A program made the position numbers and the translations under genes. Below the pieces are notes generated by a model. That model saw only the letters and a list, made by a program, of their open reading frames with translations, was not told the DNA's origin and did no database searches. 64,000 nucleotides of DNA from Lactobacillus sp. ESL0791. GTDB lineage: Bacteria; Bacillota; Bacilli; Lactobacillales; Lactobacillaceae. The DNA lies in contig NZ_JAQTHU010000001.1 in assembly GCF_029433255.1 (NCBI RefSeq), positions 2,320,398 to 2,384,397 of the forward strand, given 5' to 3'. Of this stretch, positions 24,511 to 33,454 are shown one piece after another. Positions within the stretch are counted from its first letter, which is position 1. Each line of letters starts with the position of its first letter.

Positions 24511-25164
24511 ATGCTTGAATTAAAAGAAATCACAAAAAAATTTGGTTCACGGATAATTTTAAATAAGCTCAACCTTGTCATCCCCGATGGACAAATCCTT
24601 GCAATTGTGGGGCCATCAGGTGCTGGCAAAACCACCCTGCTGCGCTGCTTAAGCGGCCTCGAAAAAATTGATTCTGGTGAGTTTTTATGGAACAAAGAAA
24701 AATTCGATCCAGCAAATCCTGACAGCAGCAAACAAATCATTGGTGTGGTCTTTCAAAGTTACCAACTTTTCCCTAATTTAACCGTCATTAACAACATTAC
24801 CCTAGCGCCGACTCTTGTCTTAAAAGAAACAAAAACAGCAGCACAGAAAAGAGCTAGACAATTATTGAAAGAGCTTGACCTAGAGGGCAAGGAAGACCTG
24901 TACCCATTTCAGCTTTCTGGCGGTCAGCAGCAGCGGGTAGCGATTGCCCGCGCCTTAGCAATGCAGCCGCAAATTTTATGTTACGATGAGCCCACTTCAG
25001 CCTTAGACCCAAGTCTGCGCGTAAAAGTTGGTGAAATCATCCTGCAGCTAAAGAAAAACAATAACATGACCCAGATTATCGTCACCCACGATATGGATTT
25101 TGCCAGTCAGGTCGCCGATAAAATTTTTACAGTGAAAGCATTAGACAATGAGGAGGTAAATTAA
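24511..25164 (+). CDS. Polar amino acid ABC transporter ATPase
   Basis: This 217-residue ATPase has Walker A GPSGAGKTT, Q-loop VVFQSYQLFP, signature LSGGQQQR, Walker B LCYDEPTSALDP and switch His in VTHDMDF, as in HisP/GlnQ. The ATG with AAGGAG upstream at 24511 is chosen over an earlier ATG inside the permease gene. Second gene of the T-box controlled operon. Ends directly next to the TTG of the binding-protein gene. Confidence 0.92.
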   Translation: MLELKEITKKFGSRIILNKLNLVIPDGQILAIVGPSGAGKTTLLRCLSGLEKIDSGEFLWNKEKFDPANPDSSKQIIGVVFQSYQLFPNLTVINNITLAPTLVLKETKTAAQKRARQLLKELDLEGKEDLYPFQLSGGQQQRVAIARALAMQPQILCYDEPTSALDPSLRVKVGEIILQLKKNNNMTQIIVTHDMDFASQVADKIFTVKALDNEEVN

Positions 25165-26025
25165 TTGAAAGCGAAACGTTTTTTATCCTTTTTACTTATT
25201 TTACTTTGTACGTTTTGTCTAGCCGGCTGTCGTGATATTTCCGTTGGCAAGCGGGCAAGCGCAACCGACAACTGGACGCGCTTGAAAAAACGGGGCTATG
25301 TCACCGTCGGTGTTGATGACACTTTTATTCCAATGGGCTTTCGCCAAAAAAACGGACAATTGGTCGGCTATGATGTCGATTTGGCAAATGCAGTTTTCAA
25401 ATTATACGGCATGAAGGTCAGTTTTCAGACAATTGATTGGTCCATGAACACAACCGAACTGCGCAATGGCACAATTGACTTAATTTGGAACGGTTTCAGC
25501 AAAACTCCTGAACGTGAGGCCAAGGTTAGTTTCAGCAAAACCTACCTTTATGCCAGTGAAAATCTTGTCTCACTGAAAAAAAATAAGATCAACTCACCCG
25601 CTGCAATGAAAGACAAGTCTTTAGGGGCACAAAACGGTTCTTCTGGTTACAACGATATTATGAAATATCCGCAAATTTTTAAAAACCGGATCAAAGACCA
25701 TGAGCCTATCCTCTACGATTCATTTACAAATGCCTTTATCGATCTGAATGCTGGCCGAATTCAAGGCTTGCTAATTGACAGTACATATGCCGATTATTAT
25801 ATTTCCCGTCAAAAACACCCCGAAAATTATACGGAAGTTTCCGGAATTTTTAAAAGAGATGCATTCGGTGTCGGCATCCGTAAAAGTGATGTCACCCTAC
25901 GAAAAAAAATTAACCAAGGACTGGAAAAACTCGCACAAAATGGCACACTTGCCAAGATCAACCACAAATGGTTCGGCAACAAGGCTGATACACCATTATT
26001 AAAAAATAAAAAAGCAACTCGCTAG
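25165..26025 (+). CDS. Amino acid ABC transporter substrate-binding lipoprotein
   Basis: This 286-residue lipoprotein has a TTG start with GAGGAGG upstream, a signal peptide and lipobox LAGC (Cys22). The SBP_bac_3 domain shows VTVGVDDTFIPMGF, GYDVDLANAVF, a WNGFSKTPEREAKVSFSKTY-like binding segment and KINHKWFG at the end. The DLIWNGF...Arg pattern is that of proteins binding the alpha-amino/carboxyl groups. It delivers the amino acid to the permease/ATPase encoded just before. Confidence 0.9.
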   Translation: MKAKRFLSFLLILLCTFCLAGCRDISVGKRASATDNWTRLKKRGYVTVGVDDTFIPMGFRQKNGQLVGYDVDLANAVFKLYGMKVSFQTIDWSMNTTELRNGTIDLIWNGFSKTPEREAKVSFSKTYLYASENLVSLKKNKINSPAAMKDKSLGAQNGSSGYNDIMKYPQIFKNRIKDHEPILYDSFTNAFIDLNAGRIQGLLIDSTYADYYISRQKHPENYTEVSGIFKRDAFGVGIRKSDVTLRKKINQGLEKLAQNGTLAKINHKWFGNKADTPLLKNKKATR

Positions 26026-26240
26026 ATAAACCATTAAAACAATATTCCCCATAATTATCGACATTTCTTGGCTTCCTTTTTGATCTAAATAAACATAGCT
26101 CATATTTTCTTATTTTTATACAAATATATGTTATCAAATAATAAATTTATCTTTAATTTTATTATTCTTTAATCATGGTTTTGATAAATAGCTTACAATT
26201 AAATTACCATAATAATTAATTTGTATTTGAGGTGAATTTT

Positions 26241-27533
26241 ATGAAACTGAACAAGAAACTAATAATTACTACAACTGCTGCTATATTAGCCTTAGGTGTT
26301 AGTGTACCAGTAATTGAACATTCTGCTACTTCTGCATTGGCTGCTACTTCAAGTACTAATACGATGCAGCTAGCTCATGGTGCTTATGTTTACAATAAAA
26401 ATGGAAAAAGGCTTAAAAAATATCGTGGCAGCCGATATAAAACCCATTTGCGTAAAGGTGCTAATGTGCAATATGCAGGTACAGTTGAATCAATTAAGCG
26501 TGATAGTAAGCAATACTATCTTTTGAATGATGATAATTACAATCAGTCATGGCTGCCTTATAGAAAAGTCAAGGGTAAATATTATTACAGCATTGGTCAT
26601 GGCGGCTACATTAACGCTGCTAATGTCAGTAAAATTAATGGTCAGCCGCTCTACGTGGCAAATGCTACTGTTAAAATTACTAATACCCGTTCAACTAAAC
26701 CGTATACTGTTGGTACTGGCAAAGACACTCGTACTATAAAAAATGGTGAATCTGTCAAAATAGATGGCATTACTTCAGCAATAAGTGATCCGACGAATAT
26801 TCTTAAATATAAAATTAGCGGTACCACAGATGCTCTTTTTCAAGCATCCATCGTCACAAATAAGCCTAGGCAAAGACTAAGAGCCTATACTAATTATACC
26901 TATGTTACTTTTAAGAAACATGCAGGTACTTATGATAGTCACGGCATTGCTCAAAAAGTTACTGGTCCACGTTCAACATTTTTAAAGAATGACTTGTATC
27001 CTGTAGAAGATGAAGTATACCTATGGGTTGCTAATGAAAATAAGGCTGAATTATTTTATTTATTAAAAGATTCATGGGGTACACCTCGATTTTTTGCAAA
27101 TTATGCAGGAAATGACTTTGGCGGTCTAATATATATCAAAGCAACAGATGTTACATATTATTCAGGACCCTACTTGGTACCAACTAATACAACTGAACAA
27201 GCAAAAACAGATGCTGCAGTAGCAACTAAGGTAGACAAACAGGAATTACAAAAATTGATTGATCAAGAAAAAACAGTTAAGGCAAATGCTAACTATACCA
27301 ACTCATTCTATGATTCTTATGCGTTTCAGTATGATGCTGCATTAAAACTTGCAAAAAACATTAATCAGTCAACTACATCAACTATTTTTGAAGTTAAAAC
27401 CGTAAGCTCAATATTAAATAAAGCGCAAACTGTATTACTTAATATGACAATTGATCAAGAAGAAAGTGATAAAATTTTAAATACTACTTCTCCTTATTTT
27501 GATTCCTTGTCAATCCCAACTGATGGAGAATAA
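26241..27533 (+). CDS. SLAP-domain surface protein with FIVAR-like C-terminus
   Basis: A 430-residue secreted protein starting at the ATG behind TTGAGGTG. It has a Sec signal peptide (cleavage about ALAA after residue ~35), a SLAP-type region (HGAYVYNKNGKRLKKYRG, then YYSIGHGGYINAANV) that in lactobacilli binds the S-layer or wall polymers, a middle beta-rich region of unknown role, and at about 335-405 a helical FIVAR-like unit (LQKLIDQEKTVKAN, YDAALKLAKNI, SSILNKAQTVLL). There is no LPXTG, so anchoring should be non-covalent. Confidence 0.8.
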   Translation: MKLNKKLIITTTAAILALGVSVPVIEHSATSALAATSSTNTMQLAHGAYVYNKNGKRLKKYRGSRYKTHLRKGANVQYAGTVESIKRDSKQYYLLNDDNYNQSWLPYRKVKGKYYYSIGHGGYINAANVSKINGQPLYVANATVKITNTRSTKPYTVGTGKDTRTIKNGESVKIDGITSAISDPTNILKYKISGTTDALFQASIVTNKPRQRLRAYTNYTYVTFKKHAGTYDSHGIAQKVTGPRSTFLKNDLYPVEDEVYLWVANENKAELFYLLKDSWGTPRFFANYAGNDFGGLIYIKATDVTYYSGPYLVPTNTTEQAKTDAAVATKVDKQELQKLIDQEKTVKANANYTNSFYDSYAFQYDAALKLAKNINQSTTSTIFEVKTVSSILNKAQTVLLNMTIDQEESDKILNTTSPYFDSLSIPTDGE

Positions 27534-27553
27534 TATTTATCATAATTTTTTAT

Positions 27554-27748
27554 ATAAGTGTCTGGGAAAACTGTGCTTTTAAAAAATATTATTTAAGAGC
27601 AATTATTAAAGTCGAATATTATTATAAATATCTTTAAATTTTGTAACTTTTTATAGTGTAATCTAGACAAAAAATTGTATCAGAAAAGGAATGTTAGTTT
27701 TTTATTCTAACATTCCTTTTTGATTTGAGTTTTTTTCCTAGACACTTA
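27554..27748. repeat. Inverted-repeat element, MITE-like
   Basis: Terminal inverted repeats ATAAGTGTCTGGGAAAA (27554-27570) and its complement (27732-27748, one mismatch) enclose ~160 AT-rich bp that include a terminator hairpin. No ORF. It looks like a small non-autonomous insertion or IS remnant. No clear target duplication was found. Confidence 0.5.
27684..27720. terminator. Bidirectional terminator
   Basis: A perfect 14-bp stem (27684-27697 with 27707-27720), A-run on the left and T-run on the right, lies between the converging SLAP gene and aroD. Confidence 0.85.
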
Positions 27749-27766
27749 TTATTTTCGTAATACTAA

Positions 27767-28528
27767 TCAATTATGAAGTGCTAAATAATTTTCAGCGTTT
27801 CGCAGGTCTGTAATCGAAAGTTGTCCTGGAGCAGAAGTTTTTCCTACTGCACCAAATGACAAACTAGAACCAAATACCTGCCCAGAGACGCGTGTTACTT
27901 TGCCTAGGTCACCCATTGCCATTGTAATCAATGGGTTTTCTATTGCCTGATGAACCTCATTAGTTGCTTCAAGCAAAATCAAAACATCTTTTGCAGTGTG
28001 CGGCATACAGGCCATTTTCACAACATCTGCCTGTAATTCCGACATTTTCTTCAAGCGGAATACAATAACATCTTTAGGGGGAACTTTTTCAAAATCATGA
28101 TTACTCATAATTACAACTAGATTATAGTTATGTGCCAACTGAACAAGCGACTTTATTTTTTCTTCTTCATGAAACAATTCAATATCAATTGCATCACCCA
28201 AGCGATTTTCAATAATTGCTTGTAATAAGTTTAAATAATTATCATCGCTTAATTCTAAAACACCACCTTCATTTTTAGTTCTAAAAGTCACTAGAATAGG
28301 TAAATTGTCAACAATTTGCCGTATTTTTTTAGAAGTAGAAATGAGTTTATTGATGTCGCTAATTCCTGCAGCATAATAATCAATCCGCCATTCCATCAGA
28401 TCTGGTTTGGCAGCAACAATTTCTTTGGCGAAAGAAAGAATTTCTTCTTCATTAGTACCCACATTAGGAACTGCTATTTTCGGCTGGCCTTCACCCAAGA
28501 CAATATTTCTAATTTTTACTGTTGACAT
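27767..28528 (-). CDS. aroD: Type I 3-dehydroquinate dehydratase
   Basis: This 253-residue class I enzyme interconverts 3-dehydroquinate and 3-dehydroshikimate. The catalytic pair is visible: His144 in SNHDFE and Schiff-base Lys171 in VVKMACMP. The C-terminal lid GKTSAPGQ is also present. It is last in an operon with a YdiB-like dehydrogenase, a flavin reductase and an MFS transporter, with no other aro biosynthesis genes, so a catabolic role in quinate/shikimate use is more likely than aromatic amino acid synthesis. RBS GAGG. Confidence 0.93.
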   Translation of the reverse strand: MSTVKIRNIVLGEGQPKIAVPNVGTNEEEILSFAKEIVAAKPDLMEWRIDYYAAGISDINKLISTSKKIRQIVDNLPILVTFRTKNEGGVLELSDDNYLNLLQAIIENRLGDAIDIELFHEEEKIKSLVQLAHNYNLVVIMSNHDFEKVPPKDVIVFRLKKMSELQADVVKMACMPHTAKDVLILLEATNEVHQAIENPLITMAMGDLGKVTRVSGQVFGSSLSFGAVGKTSAPGQLSITDLRNAENYLALHN

Positions 28529-28542
28529 TATCTTAGCCTCAA

Positions 28543-29457
28543 TTATTTATTTTCATCAGAGAACATGATTTCACGAATATAATCAGTCGGCATGTCCTTA
28601 TCTGTCCACAACTTAAACGAAGCGGCACCTTGGTCAATCATCATGCCGATTCCATCAAAGATATGTTCAACACCAGCTTTTTCGGCAACTTTCATTAACT
28701 TAGTTGTCCTTGGCGCATAAACCGTATCAAAGACAACCATATCCTTATGGAACCATGACGGATCTTCAACCAAAGTTTTATCTTCTAACGGCTTCATACC
28801 AACACCAGTTGCATCACAATAAATATCACTGCTGGCGATTGCTTCCTTAAAGGCAGCTTGATCTGCTAAATCCGTCAAAGAAACTTTACAGTCTGTTTTT
28901 TCTCTAATGATTTTGACTGTCTTCTCAGCCCGAGCCCATTTATCATCTTTAATATTAAAAATTTTAATTTCTTTAACACCGTCTAAAGCTGATTGAACAG
29001 CAATTGGCGTTGCGGCACCGCCTGCACCAGCCAAAGTCATGACCTTATCTTTAATATCAATTCCTTCATCTTTAAGTGATTGAACAAAACCAATGCCGTC
29101 TGTTGTATAACCAGTTAAAATCCCATGATCATTAACAATCGTGTTGACAGCATCACACATTTCTGAAGCCGGTGATAATTTATCCAAATATTTGATAACC
29201 TCTTTTTTATTAGGCATTGAGACATTTGAGCCCCGCATATCTAATGTACGAATTGCATCAACAGCTCCTTTAAGCTTATCATTGCCAATTTCAAAACAAA
29301 GATAGGCAAAATTCAATCCTAATTTTGCAAAAGCATTATTATGCATTGTCGGTGACATTGAATGCCGAATAGGGTATGCCATTAACCCAATTAAATAAGT
29401 ATGTCCATCTAACCAGCCTGTAATCGGTCCATTTACACCTGTAATTTTATTAGTCAT
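28543..29457 (-). CDS. ydiB: YdiB-like quinate/shikimate dehydrogenase
   Basis: This 304-residue protein of the shikimate dehydrogenase family has the substrate motif SMSPTMHN (33-40), catalytic Lys84 in NVSMPNK and nucleotide loop GAGGAAT. The SMPNK form, TDCKVSLTDLADQAAF and VGMKPLED are hallmarks of the E. coli YdiB branch, which uses NAD(P) with quinate as well as shikimate. It would oxidise quinate to 3-dehydroquinate and reduce 3-dehydroshikimate to shikimate around the adjacent AroD step. 14 nt upstream of aroD, in the same operon. Confidence 0.9.
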   Translation of the reverse strand: MTNKITGVNGPITGWLDGHTYLIGLMAYPIRHSMSPTMHNNAFAKLGLNFAYLCFEIGNDKLKGAVDAIRTLDMRGSNVSMPNKKEVIKYLDKLSPASEMCDAVNTIVNDHGILTGYTTDGIGFVQSLKDEGIDIKDKVMTLAGAGGAATPIAVQSALDGVKEIKIFNIKDDKWARAEKTVKIIREKTDCKVSLTDLADQAAFKEAIASSDIYCDATGVGMKPLEDKTLVEDPSWFHKDMVVFDTVYAPRTTKLMKVAEKAGVEHIFDGIGMMIDQGAASFKLWTDKDMPTDYIREIMFSDENK

Positions 29458-29524
29458 TATTTTTCTCCTTAATAAATTTAATCTTACTTACTCAACACAC
29501 CAGAAACTGCCGCTGCACTATTTT

Positions 29525-31246
29525 TTATTTTGCACTATAACAATTAGTATTGTCAGCTGCTTCAGTTCCAGCAACAAAACCAGATGCGTAACTCCATGAA
29601 TTCATCATGCTTGGCATCGAATCATGGCCATTAGCACCACCAACAATTTCACCAGCAGCATAAAAATTGGCAACTGGTTTAAACGCAGTATCGAGTAACT
29701 GCATTTTTTCGGTTGTTTCATAGCCGCCCAAAGTAGTACAAAAACGTAACTTTTGTTCAATCACATAATATGTATCACCTTCAAATGTATGCATAAACTG
29801 AGCAGGGCGCCCAAATTCCAGATCTTTTCCCGTCTTAACATAATTTTCATAATTATCCAGCGTAGTTTTCAAATCAGCATAATCAATACCAGACTTTTGT
29901 GCAGCTTCTTTCAAGCTTCCCTTAACCAGTACCGGACTCTTTTGTCCCTCTAAAGCAAAGAACCCTTCTACTTCATCTGCGGTAAATCCATACTTAAGCA
30001 GCAGTTCGTAAAACCGCTCCCACGTTCTTTGATCCATCACAATAAAGGCAACTTGATCTTTTTGCGCGGCAATTGCGTCCCTGAAATGCGTATATGGCGC
30101 CGATTCATTGACAATCCGCTTACCTGCATGATTAACAAAAATCGCACCCATGTCAGTTGCTTCTTTTGTTGAATAGGTTGTCAGCTTGGCAATTCCAGGT
30201 GTAACTTCCAATCCATGCGGGTAAATCTTATACCAGTCAAGATTACGCGTTGCCAGGTTCATATTTTTAGCGAAATCAAAGTAATCTCCCGTTGAAGTCA
30301 TCGGACCGTAATACGGAATCGTTGTCTTATGCTGCTTGTAGTCTCTTGCGCCCCAGCCACCGGCAGCCATGATTAATGATTTAAAATTAATGGTGGTTGT
30401 TTGGTGCTTGCCTTTAGCAACTAACGAAACCAATTTACCCGTGCTATCTTTAGTTAACTGTTCCACTCTTGCATCAAATAAAATTTTGCCGCCTTTTTCT
30501 TCAAAAGCCTTAGCTACTTTGGTCACAATCTCATAAGAGCTTTGCGTTGGCATTTCTACTTGCCGGTCAACAGTGTGTTCAACCGTTTGCGTTTCGGCTT
30601 TTTGATACTTTAAATTGGCAAATTCAGAAATGAAGTCAATCGCCTTGCCAATATTATTAACCAGTAATTTAGATAATTCTGGATAATTAGTTCCCCGGCT
30701 CTCACGCGTGATATCTGCAAGCAAAAGTTCAGGTGAATCTTTTTTAGCATCTTCTTTAAACAACTGCTCTGCTATTTTCGAATCTGTTGCCACGACGTTC
30801 GAGCCATTTAAAATTGTCGCACCGCCAAGGTAGCCATTCTTCTCTAAAACTACAACACTCTTACCTAATGATAATGCACGTGCTGCAGCCATCAATCCAG
30901 CCATTCCCGATCCAATTACCGCAACATCAACAGTAAGTGTTTTTTCTTCATAACCGGCATTCTTCGAACTTGTTGCTGCTTGAAAGTGATTTTCAGCCAA
31001 TGCTTTTTTACCGGAATCAATTATCGCTTCAGTCATAATTGATGCACCAGAAACGGCATCTACGTCAAAACTTTGATTAGCAATAACTTCTTTTTTTAAT
31101 TTTGCAAATGCCTGATCAAAAATTGCCGGTGTTTCTGAACTTTTAGTCACCTTAAGATCATCAATATGCTGCTTAGTAACATCAATTTCAAAGTCTATTT
31201 GGCCATTACGTCCAGTTGCTTGCGCCTTTATTTTTTTATCTGTCAT
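29525..31246 (-). CDS. FMN-binding/FAD flavoprotein reductase (fumarate reductase-like)
   Basis: This 573-residue protein has an N-terminal FMN_bind domain (1-85) with the flavinylation motif DAVSGAS (63-69; Ser69 would carry FMN after ApbE action) and a FAD_binding_2 domain from ~107 (GSGMAGLMAAARA, GGAT). The family includes fumarate, urocanate and hydroxycinnamate reductases, which reduce an alkene next to a carboxylate. The C-terminal HGxNRLGGN-type motif of fumarate reductases is replaced by NGHDSMPSMMNSW, so the substrate is probably not a dicarboxylate. There is no signal peptide, so it is cytoplasmic. Adjacent ydiB/aroD make a hydroaromatic enoate such as shikimate or dehydroshikimate a candidate substrate. 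Confidence 0.85.
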   Translation of the reverse strand: MTDKKIKAQATGRNGQIDFEIDVTKQHIDDLKVTKSSETPAIFDQAFAKLKKEVIANQSFDVDAVSGASIMTEAIIDSGKKALAENHFQAATSSKNAGYEEKTLTVDVAVIGSGMAGLMAAARALSLGKSVVVLEKNGYLGGATILNGSNVVATDSKIAEQLFKEDAKKDSPELLLADITRESRGTNYPELSKLLVNNIGKAIDFISEFANLKYQKAETQTVEHTVDRQVEMPTQSSYEIVTKVAKAFEEKGGKILFDARVEQLTKDSTGKLVSLVAKGKHQTTTINFKSLIMAAGGWGARDYKQHKTTIPYYGPMTSTGDYFDFAKNMNLATRNLDWYKIYPHGLEVTPGIAKLTTYSTKEATDMGAIFVNHAGKRIVNESAPYTHFRDAIAAQKDQVAFIVMDQRTWERFYELLLKYGFTADEVEGFFALEGQKSPVLVKGSLKEAAQKSGIDYADLKTTLDNYENYVKTGKDLEFGRPAQFMHTFEGDTYYVIEQKLRFCTTLGGYETTEKMQLLDTAFKPVANFYAAGEIVGGANGHDSMPSMMNSWSYASGFVAGTEAADNTNCYSAK

Positions 31247-31279
31247 ATTAAAGAAGCTCCTTTTTTACAAAATTTTTAT

Positions 31280-32467
31280 CTATCCTTCAATATTAAACTG
31301 ACGGCTACGGCTAATTAAAACAACTGCCAAAATTACTGAAATAAGTGTAATAATTGCAGTAATCCAAAATACAAGTAATGTACTGACTGCATTAGCTTTT
31401 AACACAAAGGCTGCCACTAATGGTGCCACAAAATAAACAACTGCGGGTGCAAAACTGTAGTAAGAAGTGATCTTCCCGTGTCCTTGTGGAAAGTACGACG
31501 TTAACACTGATAGACCAACTTGCCAAACTCCACCTGCCGCAAAAAAGCCAACTAGCAGCGCCCCAATTTCACCTGCAAGCAGTGAAGGTTTTAATACCAT
31601 AAACAGTAATCCTAGAGCGGAAATAGTAGAATAAATTGCAATTAAGTACAAGCGTTTAATTTTTGTAACCAAGGCCGAGGTCACAAATACTGAAATTAAT
31701 GATGCAATTGAATACCAAGAAACTAATTGATTAGCATTAATGGCCGATTCCTTTAACACATATTGGCCATAATACGGTGCATACAATGAAAAAATATAAA
31801 AAGTAAAGCACAGAGTAAAACCAAGTGTAATAATCATTGCGCCATCAACTGCTAATTTAGGCTGCTTGCCACTTTGTTCAGCAGTACTTGCAGCAGTTTC
31901 CTTTGCTGTTTCAGCCTGCGGTGCAAAAGCCGCTCTTAACGTAATTATGCCGTCAAGAACCAAAAGTGCTGTTAAAGCAAGAGCAGTAACCTTAGGATCT
32001 TTAACTAGCTTTACCCAAAACGGAAACAGCATTTGCATTATCTGCATTGCAGCCTTTACAAATGAATTCATCGTCGCAGTTTTATCAGGAAACGCATCTG
32101 CCAAAGCCGGATAGCCTGCAGTATCGCCAAAAGAATTAGTAGCGCCGAAAAACATGGCAGCAATTCCAGCAATCCAAACATTATTGGCATAAGCTGCACC
32201 AAGTAAAAATATGATATCGCAGCCTAGTGCAATAAGTAACGTTTTTCTACGACCAATCTTATCAGAAATTGCTCCAGCAAATAAAATTGTGATAATCCGG
32301 CCAAGTCCAACCATCGCCATGACAATCGAAATTGCCATTCCACTGGCATTCCAAGCTTTAGCTAATACTTGCCGGTACTGACTAATAAAAATAGTGGCTG
32401 CTCCAACTGCTGCGTAATTCAAATACACAGACGTTGCAGCACCTATATAACTTTTATGTTCTTTCAT
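31280..32467 (-). CDS. YdiM/YdiN-like MFS transporter
   Basis: This 395-residue, 12-helix MFS protein has SDKIGRRKT after helix 2 and DTAGYPALADAFP between helices 4 and 5, like E. coli YdiM/YdiN, which also sit beside ydiB-aroD. It is the first gene of the operon MFS-reductase-ydiB-aroD and most likely imports the hydroaromatic substrate or exports the reduced product. Second family member in the window (see 19762-20958). GAGGG upstream. Confidence 0.88.
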   Translation of the reverse strand: MKEHKSYIGAATSVYLNYAAVGAATIFISQYRQVLAKAWNASGMAISIVMAMVGLGRIITILFAGAISDKIGRRKTLLIALGCDIIFLLGAAYANNVWIAGIAAMFFGATNSFGDTAGYPALADAFPDKTATMNSFVKAAMQIMQMLFPFWVKLVKDPKVTALALTALLVLDGIITLRAAFAPQAETAKETAASTAEQSGKQPKLAVDGAMIITLGFTLCFTFYIFSLYAPYYGQYVLKESAINANQLVSWYSIASLISVFVTSALVTKIKRLYLIAIYSTISALGLLFMVLKPSLLAGEIGALLVGFFAAGGVWQVGLSVLTSYFPQGHGKITSYYSFAPAVVYFVAPLVAAFVLKANAVSTLLVFWITAIITLISVILAVVLISRSRQFNIEG

Positions 32468-32925
32468 AAACCTACCCTCTTAAATCAAAACTTTGTTAAC
32501 GCATACACAAGTTAATATACCCCAATTTCAATAATAAGAATAATTGATTATCCCTTAATAAATATATATTATAACTATATTTAAAAGCGCCATCATTCTT
32601 GCTCTGACTTAATCTTTTATTGAATAACTAAAGAAAAGAACAACCATTTCCCAAATTTTAATTAAACAGGTTTACTAAATAATACTTATGTAACCAAAAA
32701 TTAAAAATTGTTACTACAATTGTTAGTAAACAGGTTAAATTAGGCCAAACTTAAAGCGAAAACGAGGTTAACCCTTACTCATTTATTCCTTAACTAGCCA
32801 TGAATGGTACAACTTCACTTTTTTATTACTTATCTTTATTGCTTTTGTTTAAGCTATTATAATTTTTCTTGATACTTAAATGATAAAACTGGGAGCGAAC
32901 AATAAGCGGCAGGTTTAGGCAGCAT
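32468..32925. other. Intergenic region between the two CoA/hydroaromatic operons
   Basis: 458 bp without a credible ORF. It must hold the promoter of the MFS-reductase-ydiB-aroD operon on the minus strand. TTTACTAA near 32668 and TTAGTAAA near 32735 form a spaced inverted repeat within AACAGGTTTACTAA/TTAGTAAACAGGTT-like sequence, a possible regulator site. No clear -35/-10 pair could be fixed. Confidence 0.45.
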
Positions 32926-32961
32926 AAAAATACCGGTGAAGAAACAATATCTTCACCGGCA
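32926..32961 (-). terminator. Terminator of the acyl-CoA operon
   Basis: CCGGTGAAGA/TCTTCACCGG stem with a T run on the minus strand, about 30 nt after the thioesterase stop. Confidence 0.85.
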
Positions 32962-32992
32962 ATTATTATCAGAGTCGCATTTTTCAAATTTC

Positions 32993-33442
32993 TTATTTTA
33001 AATTAAATCTCTCAATGATCAAATCAACATATTCTTTCTGAGCGGGATCGGTAATTTTAAACTGCTTTATTGTTCCTGAAATCGGACGCAGATTTTCATC
33101 AACAGCCACATAAGTAAATACAGCCTCACCAATTAGCTCAGTTTTATCTTCCGTAAGATTTACCCGATTAACAGCCGCATAAATCGTCATCGTTTTGGGG
33201 GTTGTTTTTATAAGCGAAATACAAAAATTAAGGTGATCGCCAGCATAACTTTTTTTCAAAAAAACAAATTTATCAATTCGTCCAGTTAAAATTCGTGTAT
33301 GACAATACGAATTAGCAAACAATCCCATTGCTGAATCAACTTGGTCTAAGATTGTTCCTCCATGAGTAATATTCATATGGTTCAGCATCTTTGCTGTCAC
33401 AAAATAATCTCCCATTTGTCGTTTAAAAAATTTATTACTCAT
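32993..33442 (-). CDS. YciA/BACH-type acyl-CoA thioesterase
   Basis: A 149-residue single hot-dog domain protein: HMNITHGGTILDQVDSAMG matches the catalytic loop of the YciA/BACH group (N..G..HGG..L...D), which hydrolyses acyl-CoAs. It is last in the operon and would release the reduced acid from CoA or reset stalled CoA intermediates. A GTG three codons upstream (33451) is an alternative start. Only 12 nt separate it from the ligase gene. Confidence 0.85.
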   Translation of the reverse strand: MSNKFFKRQMGDYFVTAKMLNHMNITHGGTILDQVDSAMGLFANSYCHTRILTGRIDKFVFLKKSYAGDHLNFCISLIKTTPKTMTIYAAVNRVNLTEDKTELIGEAVFTYVAVDENLRPISGTIKQFKITDPAQKEYVDLIIERFNLK

Positions 33443-33454
33443 TATGTGCACTGC

